From a virus, in IMG/VR virus record IMGVR_UViG_3300049846_000379, positions 1-20,773 of that record: DNA of 20,773 bases; one strand, written 5' to 3'. This document shows, in pieces, positions 4,993 to 12,303 of the stretch. The first letter of the stretch is position 1. Every line of letters starts with the position of its first letter. The position numbers and the translations under genes are program-made. A model generated the notes under the pieces. It worked only from the letters and a program-made list of their open reading frames with translations, made no database searches and was not told the DNA's origin.

Positions 4993-7728
4993 ATGGCCCG
5001 TCCCCGCAAGGTTGAGGCACCGCCAGTGGCGTCAGGACTGATCGCGTCGGCTGTCCGACTCCCCAAGGTCACCGCAGGCCGCGTGTCCAACGGGGAGTCG
5101 TGGCAGGCGGCGGCGTGGGCGTACTACGACGCCTGCCCGGAACTGCGGTTCGTCGCGAACTGGGTCGGGTCGGTGATGTCCCGCGCCGAACTGCTCACCG
5201 TCCGCGAGGAGGGCCGCGACGACAAGACCGTCTCCCGAGGCCCAGCGGCGGACGCCCTCACCGCGTACTTCCACGGCCAGTACGGGCAGGCCGAGATGCT
5301 GCGGCAGACCGGCATCCACCTGACCGTCGCCGGGGAGGCGTTGGCGCTCGACACTCCGGTGGCGACCCCGACCGGGTTCACCGCGATGGGCGACCTGCGC
5401 GAAGGTGACCTGGTGCTCGGCGGCGATGGGAAGCCGTGCCGGGTGACCAAGGCGCACGACGTGCTCCTCAACCGGCCCGTCTACCGGGTGCGGTTCACCG
5501 GCGGAGCCGAGGTCATCGCTGACGCCGAGCACCTGTGGCTGACCCATGAGGCCGACGACCGCGCCTACGCCCGCCAGTACGGGCGCCCCTATGAGCCCAC
5601 CGTGCTCACCACGGAGCAGATGCGTGCAACCCTCCGCCACCGGGGGCGCAACAACCACGCCATCGCCGTGACGGCCATCGAAGGGACCGAGGCGGACCTG
5701 CCGCTGGACCCGTACCTGCTCGGCTACTGGCTCGGTGACGGCACCACGACGCAGGCCGCGTTCGCCGTTCACCATGCCGACCAGCCTTTCCTGCGGGAGC
5801 GCGTCGAGAAGGCCGGGTACATGTGGTCGCCGCGCGCGGGCGACGGGCGTGGCTACTCGGTCGGTGTGACGGGCGGGTTCCGGCGCGATCTCGTGCGTGC
5901 CGGGGTGCTGGGTGACAAGCACATCCCCGCTGCCTACCTGCGAGCCAGCAACGACCAGCGCCTCGCGCTGCTCCAGGGCCTCATCGACTCCGATGGGCAC
6001 GTTGACAAGCAGGGCCGCGTCGAGTTCGCCAACATCAACCAGGAACTGCTGTGGCAGGTCCGCGAACTGGCCGCCACCTTGGGCCTGCGCCCCTTCCACG
6101 GGCGCAACCGCATCGGGTTCGTGTCAGCCGGGGTCGAAGTGGCCGGGCTGCCGCGCAAGGCTGAGCGGGTGCGTGAGCGCAACGAGCGGGACCGCTGGCG
6201 CTACGTGACAGCCGTTGACCCGGTGGAGTCGGTGCCGGTGCGGTGCATCACCGTGGACAGCCCCGACCACACGTTTCTCGTCACCCAGGACATGATCGCC
6301 ACACACAACTGTTACCACTACTACCGGGCCGACCAGGACGAGTGGCGCGTCATCGCCGTCGGCAAGGTCCGGCAGCAGGGCAACGGGGCGCGGGCGCGGG
6401 TCACCGCCGAGTGGGACGGCGAGAAGCACGACATCACCTCGTCCGACATCCTCATCCGGGTGTGGAACCCGCACCCCATCGACCCGGTGCTTGCGGACTC
6501 CCCCACGCGGGCGAACCTGCAAGTCCTGGCGGAGATTGACGCCTGCTCCAAGCACATCGGCGCCACCCTGTCGTCGCGGCTCGCGGGCAACGGCATCCTG
6601 TTCGTCCCGCAGGACATCACGTTCCCCATCCCGCAGGGCATGGACTCGGCGGCGTCGAGCGCGGACGTGTTCATGCAGGTGCTCGGTGACGCGATGATGA
6701 CCCCTATCAAGGATCCCGACTCCGCTGCCGCCGTCGTCCCCGTCGTCGTGCAGGCCCCCGGCGAGTCCCTGAACCAGATCAAGCACATGACGTTCTGGTC
6801 GGCGCTGGACGACAACGTGCGGGACATGCGCGACGCGGCGGTCAAGCGCCTCGCCCTCGGCATGGACATCCCGCCGGAGGTGCTGCTGGGTCTTTCGGAC
6901 ACGAACCACTGGAACGCGTGGCTGGTGGACGAGGCCAGCGTGAAGGCCCACACCGAGCCCCGGCTGGCGATCGTCACCAACGCGATCACGACGGCGTACC
7001 TGCGGCCCGCGCTCGACGGCGCGGTGAAGGCCGGGGCCGAGCAGGAGTGGGCTGTCGTCGCGGACACGTCGAACCTGCGGCTGCGCCCCAACCGTTCGCG
7101 GGAGGCCATCGAACTGTACGACCGTGGCGAACTGAACGCGGACGCCCTGCGTCGGGAGACGGGTTTCGAGCAGGAGGACAAGCCGCAGCGCAACGAGTTC
7201 ATGGAGTGGCTGCTGCGGAAGATCGCCCTCGGCTCCACGTCCCCGGAGCAGACGCAGGCCGCGATCGAAGCCCTCGGCGTTCCCGTCCACGTGACCCCGC
7301 AGCCGAACGACCCGGCGGGCAAGGAACGCCCCAGCGGCATCGACAACGTGCGGTCGCTGGATGAGCACCCCACGCGCAGCATCGCCCCCATCGAAGGGGA
7401 GGTGCCGCCTGCGCTCCTGGCCGCGTGCGACGTGCTCGTGTACCGGGCGTTGGAGCGCGCGGGCAACAGGTTGAAGTCCGCGAGCAACTACACCGGGAAG
7501 ACCAGCGCCGCCGACCTCTACACGGAAATCTCCGTGGGTGGCCGCGTCGAGACGATGATGACCGATGCGTGGTCGTGCGCCGATCGTGTCCTCGACGGGC
7601 TCACCGAGAAGCCGTCCGACGTGGCCCTCGCCCTCGACGTGTACGTCCGTGGCCTGCTGACCACGCAGACCCCTCACTCGCGTGAACGGATGGCTGGTGC
7701 GCTCGCCACACTGGCGGAGGTCGTCTGA
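4993..7728 (+). CDS. portal protein precursor interrupted by an intein
   Basis: The 911-residue product is a portal protein whose coding sequence is split by an in-frame intein (residues 116-439). Splicing would leave a 587-residue portal joining ...HLTVAGE to CYHYYRADQDEWRV.... Portals form the dodecameric ring at one capsid vertex through which DNA is packaged. N-extein features such as PELRFVANWVGSVMSRAELL and the following helix are typical of actinophage portals. The C-extein carries MTFWSALDDNVRDMRDAAVKR and LGLSDTNHWNAWLVDE, the core and 'clip/wing' motifs of this family. The ATG has GGAG at 4983-4986. The stop overlaps the next start (TGATG). The extein break is in a conserved surface of the portal, so an active phage needs efficient splicing. 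Confidence 0.93.
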   Translation: MARPRKVEAPPVASGLIASAVRLPKVTAGRVSNGESWQAAAWAYYDACPELRFVANWVGSVMSRAELLTVREEGRDDKTVSRGPAADALTAYFHGQYGQAEMLRQTGIHLTVAGEALALDTPVATPTGFTAMGDLREGDLVLGGDGKPCRVTKAHDVLLNRPVYRVRFTGGAEVIADAEHLWLTHEADDRAYARQYGRPYEPTVLTTEQMRATLRHRGRNNHAIAVTAIEGTEADLPLDPYLLGYWLGDGTTTQAAFAVHHADQPFLRERVEKAGYMWSPRAGDGRGYSVGVTGGFRRDLVRAGVLGDKHIPAAYLRASNDQRLALLQGLIDSDGHVDKQGRVEFANINQELLWQVRELAATLGLRPFHGRNRIGFVSAGVEVAGLPRKAERVRERNERDRWRYVTAVDPVESVPVRCITVDSPDHTFLVTQDMIATHNCYHYYRADQDEWRVIAVGKVRQQGNGARARVTAEWDGEKHDITSSDILIRVWNPHPIDPVLADSPTRANLQVLAEIDACSKHIGATLSSRLAGNGILFVPQDITFPIPQGMDSAASSADVFMQVLGDAMMTPIKDPDSAAAVVPVVVQAPGESLNQIKHMTFWSALDDNVRDMRDAAVKRLALGMDIPPEVLLGLSDTNHWNAWLVDEASVKAHTEPRLAIVTNAITTAYLRPALDGAVKAGAEQEWAVVADTSNLRLRPNRSREAIELYDRGELNADALRRETGFEQEDKPQRNEFMEWLLRKIALGSTSPEQTQAAIEALGVPVHVTPQPNDPAGKERPSGIDNVRSLDEHPTRSIAPIEGEVPPALLAACDVLVYRALERAGNRLKSASNYTGKTSAADLYTEISVGGRVETMMTDAWSCADRVLDGLTEKPSDVALALDVYVRGLLTTQTPHSRERMAGALATLAEVV
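5338..6309 (+). mobile_element. intein with LAGLIDADG homing endonuclease (class 3 signature)
   Basis: This 324-residue intein spans portal residues Ala116 to Asn439. Block A reads ALALDTPVATPTGFTAMGDL. Block B is GAEVIADAEHLWLT, with His180 and Trp182. Block F is VRCITVDSPDHTFLV, with Cys418. Block G is MIATHN followed by Cys+1, with Thr437, His438 and Asn439. Trp182, Cys418 and Thr437 make up the WCT triplet that defines class 3 inteins, in which the block F Cys replaces the missing N-terminal nucleophile. The endonuclease motifs YLLGYWLGDG (241-250, Asp249) and LLQGLIDSDG (326-335, Asp334) are both intact, so homing activity is plausible. The base composition matches the flanking portal, so the intein is either long resident or from a similar genome. 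Confidence 0.93.
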
Positions 7729-10073
7729 TGGACGCCCTCGACACGTTCGCCGCTGAGCGCGACTCCCTCCTGACCGTCTGGGCGGACCTGCTCAGGCCGG
7801 AAGTGGCGGACGCGCTCGGGGGTGACTGGGGCGACGTGCTGGCGTTGGCGCGGGAGGCGTACGACGACGTTCTGGACGCGGAAGGCGGCACCCCCGGAGG
7901 TTGGGGCGCCCACGAGCGGGAACTCCGCGCCACCCTCGCGAAGACGACCGAACCCCACGACGAAGCGCAGGTGGACCGGATCAGCCTGTGGCTGGCGACG
8001 TACATCGTGAACGCTGCCACCCTGGACGCGGCACCCGCCGGTGCGACGAAGACGTGGGTGACGATGCGCGACGACGACGTGCGGGAACTGCACGTCCCCC
8101 TCCACGGCGAGACGCTGGCCGTCGCTGAACGGTTCAGCGTGGGTACCGCTGACCTGCGGTTCCCCGGGGAGCCGGTGGGCCCCCCGGAGGGCTGGATCAA
8201 CTGCCGGTGCGTGCTGTCGGTGACGGCACCGTCTCTGGTCGCCGGTGGACACGATCTGATCTTCCTTGAAGGCCGCAGGACGCCCAAGGTGGTGTCGCGT
8301 GGCGCTCGGTACACCCCGAAGCGCAGCGAAGGCCGTATCGTGAAGCGCCGTAAGGCCAACGCCGACGAGGAACGCGCCATCGCTCGCGGTGACTGGGTGC
8401 GCGTGAACCGCGACGGCAAGAAGCCCGGCCAGCCGGGGTACATGGAGCGGCGTTCACGCGTCCGCCCGCAGCACAACGGTGGAGAGGTGACCACGATGGC
8501 CGAGGCCGACGTTCTCGATGAGGTCGTGGTGGACGACGCTGCCACCGGCGACGAGATGTGGCACGACGACGCGGTGCGCGTGGAGCCGTTGGAGTGCCAC
8601 GGCGTCCTCGCCCCCGAGGGCATCCCGTCCGGGGACGGGCGCATGTTCTCCGTCGATGCGCTGTCCTGGCGTGACCTGCCGATCCCGCTGATGTACCAGC
8701 CCGCGAACCTGCCGGGCCATGACGGGTCCGTCGTCGTCGGGCAGATCAGCCGCATCTGGCGGGAGGGGCCGCTGGTCCGGTGGGCTGGCCGGTTCGCTGA
8801 CACCGCCGCTGCCGACGAGGTGGCCGGGCTCATCGGTGAGGAGCATCTGCGCGGCATCAGCGTGGACGTGGACAGCGCCGAACTGGCCGTGGACGGCGCC
8901 GAGGGCGACAACCCCCTGACCGAGTTCTCCAAGGGCCGGATCAGCGCCGCCACCATCTGCGCGATCCCCGCGTTCGCGGAGGCGTACATCGCGCTCGGCC
9001 CCGGCCCGGTGGACGTTGAGGACCAGGGTGCGCCGTCTTTCCAGGGTGAGCCGCCCGTCGTGGAGGACGCCCTTGTCGCGTCGGAGTCCACCGACGACTT
9101 CGGACGCGGACCCGGCTGGGTCACGGACCCGGCGCCGACGGCGCGGATCCACCACTACTGGACGAAGGGCGAGGGCGCCGCGAAGATCCGGTGGGGCACC
9201 CCCGGAGACTTCACCCGCTGCACCCGCCAACTGCGGAAGTACGTCGGCCCGCAGTACCTCAACCGCACCTGCGCGCAGTGGCATCACGACGCTCTCGGCT
9301 ACTGGCCGGGGCAGAAGGGGATGCCCGGCAACCCGCCGCTGTCCGGGGAGACGACGGAGGCCGCGTGCGACGACTGCGAGACGACGGCGCTGGTCGCGTC
9401 GGTCACGCTGACCCGCGACGCGCGCCCCGTTCTCGACGGTGCCTGGTTCACCGACCCTGGCCTGACCGGCCCGACGCCGGTCACGGTCACCGAGGACGGG
9501 CGGGTGTTCGGGCACCTGGCGACCTGGGGGACGTGCCACATCGGCATCCAGGACGCGTGCGTGACGCCTCCGCAGTCGAAGGCTGCGTACGGGTACTTCC
9601 GCACTGGGGTCGTGCTGACCACGGACGGGGAGGTGCCGGTGGGGTCGCTGACGATGGACACCGGCCACGCGCCCCTGTCGTACCGGGCCCGCCCCGCTGC
9701 GGCGCACTACGACAACACGGGCGCCGTCGTCGCTGACGTGGCCGTCGGTGAGGACGCCTACGGCATCTGGGTGGCCGGTGCGATGCGGCCCAACCTCGAC
9801 GCGGATCAGGTGGCGCGGTTCCGTGCGTCGGCGCTGTCCGGGGACTGGCGGGCCATCGCCGGGAACCTGGAACTGGTGGGTGCCCTCGCGGTGAACGTCC
9901 CCGGCTACCCGATCCCCCGCCCTGCGCTGGCAGCGTCGGCGGCTGACGGGCAGACTGCGCTGGTGGCCGCTGGCGTGGTCACGCCCGACCAGCACCGGAT
10001 GCGGGTCGCGGCGCTGCTGACCGAGCAGAAGAAGATGCGCGCCGAGGCGCTGCTGACCGAGATGGGAGTCTGA
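7728..10073 (+). CDS. MuF-like minor capsid / capsid maturation protease fusion
   Basis: This 781-residue protein starts at ATG 7728 with GGAGG at 7716-7720. Residues 108-162 are a MuF domain (KTWVTMRDDDVRELHVPL ... PPEGWINCRCVL), found in minor head proteins that attach to the portal. Residues 285-425 match the prohead serine protease type: APEGIPSGDG, GHDG with His331, and LRGISVDVDS with Ser378 as the likely nucleophile. A Cys/His-containing stretch at 483-530 (AKIRWGTPGDF, HHDALGYWPG) and the C-terminal block SGDWRAIAGNLELVGALAVN (704-723) recur in actinophage protease/scaffold proteins. The protease would trim the capsid scaffold domain encoded downstream. An internal ATG at residue 257 with a strong ribosome binding site may yield a separate protease product. 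Confidence 0.88.
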   Translation: MDALDTFAAERDSLLTVWADLLRPEVADALGGDWGDVLALAREAYDDVLDAEGGTPGGWGAHERELRATLAKTTEPHDEAQVDRISLWLATYIVNAATLDAAPAGATKTWVTMRDDDVRELHVPLHGETLAVAERFSVGTADLRFPGEPVGPPEGWINCRCVLSVTAPSLVAGGHDLIFLEGRRTPKVVSRGARYTPKRSEGRIVKRRKANADEERAIARGDWVRVNRDGKKPGQPGYMERRSRVRPQHNGGEVTTMAEADVLDEVVVDDAATGDEMWHDDAVRVEPLECHGVLAPEGIPSGDGRMFSVDALSWRDLPIPLMYQPANLPGHDGSVVVGQISRIWREGPLVRWAGRFADTAAADEVAGLIGEEHLRGISVDVDSAELAVDGAEGDNPLTEFSKGRISAATICAIPAFAEAYIALGPGPVDVEDQGAPSFQGEPPVVEDALVASESTDDFGRGPGWVTDPAPTARIHHYWTKGEGAAKIRWGTPGDFTRCTRQLRKYVGPQYLNRTCAQWHHDALGYWPGQKGMPGNPPLSGETTEAACDDCETTALVASVTLTRDARPVLDGAWFTDPGLTGPTPVTVTEDGRVFGHLATWGTCHIGIQDACVTPPQSKAAYGYFRTGVVLTTDGEVPVGSLTMDTGHAPLSYRARPAAAHYDNTGAVVADVAVGEDAYGIWVAGAMRPNLDADQVARFRASALSGDWRAIAGNLELVGALAVNVPGYPIPRPALAASAADGQTALVAAGVVTPDQHRMRVAALLTEQKKMRAEALLTEMGV
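8481..8498 (+). promoter_or_regulatory. internal ribosome binding site and start codon within the MuF/protease gene
   Basis: GGAGAGG at 8481-8487 is followed after eight bases by an in-frame ATG (8496-8498). This is a near-ideal initiation site inside the 781-codon gene, lying in the linker between the MuF and protease domains. Initiation here would give a 525-residue protein containing the protease and everything after it, starting MAEADVLDEVVVDD. Whether it is used is inference. Confidence 0.5.
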
Positions 10074-10075
10074 GC

Positions 10076-10216
10076 ATGGGGTGTGGCTGCGGAAGCGGCG
10101 GTGGCGCGAAGTTCGAAGTCACCAAGGGAGACGGCACGAAGATCACCGTCAACACGCTCGCTGAGGCGCAGGCTGTCGTCGCGCGTGTCGGTGGGACGTA
10201 CAAGGCCACGGTGTAG
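10076..10216 (+). CDS. 46-residue Cys/Gly-rich phage protein
   Basis: This gene begins at ATG 10076, two bases after the protease stop, with GGGAG at 10064-10068. It encodes MGCGCGSGGGAKFEVTKGDG followed by TKITVNTLAEAQAVVARVGGTYKATV. A short Cys/Gly-rich head precedes a compact beta-beta-alpha-beta-looking domain ('vtkgDGtk..v.tlaEAqavv...Ggty'). Small proteins with this plan commonly sit beside protease or capsid genes in actinophages, and their role is unknown. The two closely spaced Cys could bind metal or form disulfides. Support comes from the good ribosome binding site, position and recognisable pattern. Confidence 0.8.
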   Translation: MGCGCGSGGGAKFEVTKGDGTKITVNTLAEAQAVVARVGGTYKATV

Positions 10217-10267
10217 GGCCCGGTCAAACCTGCATCGTGTGGCGCTGTGGGGCGCCAGGACCGGCCC
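10216..10267 (+). terminator. stem-loop terminator after the packaging/protease block
   Basis: An imperfect outer pair, GGGCCCGGTC (10216-10225) with GACCGGCCC (10259-10267, one bulged base), encloses a perfect inner pair, TGGCGC (10240-10245) with GCGCCA (10252-10257). There is no T-run, as is common for actinobacterial terminators. It starts at the stop codon of the 46-residue protein and precedes a candidate promoter, which supports a transcription-unit boundary. Confidence 0.5.
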
Positions 10268-10309
10268 TCCGTGCTGCCATGACGCGGGGGGCTGGTTCTT
10301 GTTCGGTGC

Positions 10310-10338
10310 TTGACTCGCCCACTTCGTAGGGGCACGAT
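10310..10338 (+). promoter_or_regulatory. candidate promoter for the capsid gene block
   Basis: TTGACT (10310-10315) is a good -35 element. Seventeen bases later CACGAT (10333-10338) is a weak -10, matching the actinobacterial TANNNT consensus at the A and final T only. It lies in the largest intergenic gap of the window, between a terminator-like hairpin and the capsid leader. The -10 falls inside an inverted repeat. The call rests on position and the -35 alone. Confidence 0.35.
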
Positions 10339-10346
10339 CGCCCCTA
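10327..10346. repeat. perfect inverted repeat overlapping the candidate -10
   Basis: TAGGGGC (10327-10333) and GCCCCTA (10340-10346) are perfect inverted copies separated by ACGATC. If the candidate promoter is real, this repeat covers its -10 region, so it could be an operator. As RNA it would form a seven-pair hairpin. No T-run follows. Confidence 0.5.
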
Positions 10347-10371
10347 GTGATTCCGCTGGTGGCGCTACGCC

Positions 10372-10428
10372 CCGTGGTGTGCCTCGTACTGAGGGCTCGT
10401 TCCGAATCCTTCCACCACGGAGGCACAC
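10372..10428 (+). promoter_or_regulatory. capsid mRNA leader with two competing hairpins over the ribosome binding site
   Basis: GTGTGCCTC (10377-10385) is perfectly complementary to GAGGCACAC (10420-10428), a nine-pair stem that buries most of the GGAGG (10419-10423) of the capsid gene. CCGTGGTG (10372-10379) is perfectly complementary to CACCACGG (10413-10420), giving an eight-pair stem that leaves AGG of the ribosome binding site free. The two stems share bases 10377-10379 and 10420, so they exclude each other. Regulation by switching between them is inference. Confidence 0.5.
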
Positions 10429-10431
10429 GTC

Positions 10432-12219
10432 ATGTTCGTACTCCCCGAGCAGGGCATCCAGGCCCTCTCCAACGAGGATCTTGCGGCGCTTCGCGCGCAG
10501 GGCGAGGCCGCGTTCACCGGACTGGGGCTGACCCCGGACTCCGACGAGGCCACGGTCACGGAGGCCGAGCGCGTCGTCGCCGCCATCCGGGACATCAAGG
10601 CCGAGCAGGGTCGCCGCGAGGCGCTGCGTGAGAGCGCCGCCGCGCTGGTCGCGGAGATGGCGCCCGAGCCCGAGGCGGTCGTGGAGGCCAGCGCCGAGCC
10701 CGAGGTCGAGCCGGTCGTGGAGGCGTCCGTGGACGCCCCCGAGGCTCCCGTGGAGGCCAGCGACGAGGGCGACGCCGACGAGGACGCCGCCGCCGACGAG
10801 GACGCCGCCGAGGGCGACGAGCCCGACAACGACGACGACGCTGAGGGCGACGAGCCCGAGAGCGCCGCCGCCACCGACGACGTGGTGACCGCCGCCGCCG
10901 AGTCGCCCACTTCCCGCGCCGCCAGGAACGCCCCGGCGGTCGTCATCCCGAAGGAGAAGGCCGTGAACGTCATCACTGCTGCCGCCGACGTGCCCGGCTT
11001 CGCCACCGGCACCGTCCTCGACTCGCTCGACCAGGCAGCGGAGGGCTTCAACGCCCGCCTGCGCGCCCTGCCCAGCGGGCCTGCGACCTCGCAGACCTTC
11101 AACCGCTACGGCGTCGCTCAGATCAAGATGAGCCACGAGTTCGCCCTCACCGGCGACCCCGCCGCCGACCAGGACGTGCTCGACACGGTGGGCAAGGAGT
11201 CGCGCCTGCCGGGCGAGTCCCTGGTCGCCGCTGGCGGCTGGTGCGCCCCGTCCGAGACGCTGTGGGACCTCTGCTCCCGCGCCACCCCGGACGGCCTGCT
11301 CTCCCTCCCCGAGGTGAACGTGCCGCGCGGCTCGGTGCAGGTGTTCCACGGCATCGACTTCTCCAAGTTCTACTCGGACACCAGCAAGTTCAACCCGTTC
11401 GAGTGGACCGACGGCTCCCAGCCCGCGAACACCGCTGGCGCGGGCAACCCGCCGAACAACACGAAGCCGTGCGTCACGGTGGACTGCCCCAACCCGGAGC
11501 AGTACGTCCTCGACGCGATCGGGCTCTGCATCAAGGCCGGCATCCTCAAGAACGCCGCGTTCCCCGAGTACACGCGGCACTTCATCGAGAACTCGCTGGT
11601 CGCGTACGCGAACTGGGCGAACCAGAAGACCATCGCGAAGATCAGCGCGCTCCTCGCCACCGGCGCGGTCACGGTCCCCGAGAACGGCTCCCTCACGGCG
11701 ACCCTCGACAACATCGCCGCCGTCATCGAGCAGCAGCGCCAGATGTACCGCCTCCCGCGCAACCAGAACCTGGAGGTGCTGGCGCCGCACTGGCTCAAGG
11801 CTGCGCTGCGTTCGGACCTGGCCCGCCGCACCGGCGTGGACCTGGTGAACGCCAGCGACTCCATGCTCGCGGAGTTCTTCGCCATCCGTGGCGCCTCGGT
11901 CCAGTACGTGTACGGCCTGGACGAGATGGGCGCCACCGCCACGGACGCCTTCAAGTACCCGGCGACCGCGACGCTGCTGATCTACCCGTCGGGCACCTTC
12001 GTCAAGGGCACGATGGGCGTCATCAGCCTCGACACCGTGTACGACACCACGGACCTCGGGAACAACGTCTACACGGGCCTGTTCATGGAGGAGGCGTACG
12101 AGGTCATCCGTCGCTGCAACGGCGGCGTCAAGGTGACCGTGCCGGTGTGCGCCAACGGCGTCACCGCCGCGAACGACGCCACCAACTGCTCGGGCTCCGT
12201 GTTCGCCAAGCGCGCCTGA
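10432..12219 (+). CDS. major capsid protein with fused N-terminal scaffold domain
   Basis: This 595-residue protein has GGAGG eight bases before the ATG. Residues 1-75 are helical (ALSNEDLAALRAQGEAAF, ERVVAAIRDIKAEQGRREAL), like the delta/scaffold domain of HK97-type capsid proteins. Residues 76-165 are a low-complexity acidic linker built from repeats such as DEDAA and AEGDEP. The mature part begins around 165-200 and carries GGWCAPSETLWDLCS (268-282), PDGLLSLPEV, a helical spine at 380-440 and PSGTFVKGTMGVISLDTVYDT near the end, the pattern of actinophage HK97-fold capsids. The upstream protease probably removes the scaffold part. Eight Cys occur (271, 281, 347, 352, 366, 562, 573, 586). 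A perfect hairpin follows the gene. Confidence 0.92.
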   Translation: MFVLPEQGIQALSNEDLAALRAQGEAAFTGLGLTPDSDEATVTEAERVVAAIRDIKAEQGRREALRESAAALVAEMAPEPEAVVEASAEPEVEPVVEASVDAPEAPVEASDEGDADEDAAADEDAAEGDEPDNDDDAEGDEPESAAATDDVVTAAAESPTSRAARNAPAVVIPKEKAVNVITAAADVPGFATGTVLDSLDQAAEGFNARLRALPSGPATSQTFNRYGVAQIKMSHEFALTGDPAADQDVLDTVGKESRLPGESLVAAGGWCAPSETLWDLCSRATPDGLLSLPEVNVPRGSVQVFHGIDFSKFYSDTSKFNPFEWTDGSQPANTAGAGNPPNNTKPCVTVDCPNPEQYVLDAIGLCIKAGILKNAAFPEYTRHFIENSLVAYANWANQKTIAKISALLATGAVTVPENGSLTATLDNIAAVIEQQRQMYRLPRNQNLEVLAPHWLKAALRSDLARRTGVDLVNASDSMLAEFFAIRGASVQYVYGLDEMGATATDAFKYPATATLLIYPSGTFVKGTMGVISLDTVYDTTDLGNNVYTGLFMEEAYEVIRRCNGGVKVTVPVCANGVTAANDATNCSGSVFAKRA

Positions 12220-12224
12220 CGGGC

Positions 12225-12261
12225 GGCTCCCCCCACCTGATTGTCCTGGGTGGGGGGAGCC
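12225..12261 (+). terminator. perfect 13-bp hairpin after the major capsid gene
   Basis: GGCTCCCCCCACC (12225-12237) pairs perfectly with GGTGGGGGGAGCC (12249-12261) across an 11-base loop, starting six bases after the capsid stop. There is no T-run. Because more virion genes follow at once without a clear new promoter, it may be a partial terminator or a 3' end stabiliser for the abundant capsid message. Confidence 0.75.
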
Positions 12262-12303
12262 TCCCGCTCCCGCTCGTGACAGGCACCGACCGGAAGGACG
12301 ATC

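Noticed and set aside
5338-6309. Simple class 2 (KlbA-type) intein assignment from Ala1 and Cys+1
   Set aside because: The Trp, Cys and Thr residues in blocks B, F and G are the class 3 set, so class 3 is preferred. The mixed signature is reported as a finding.
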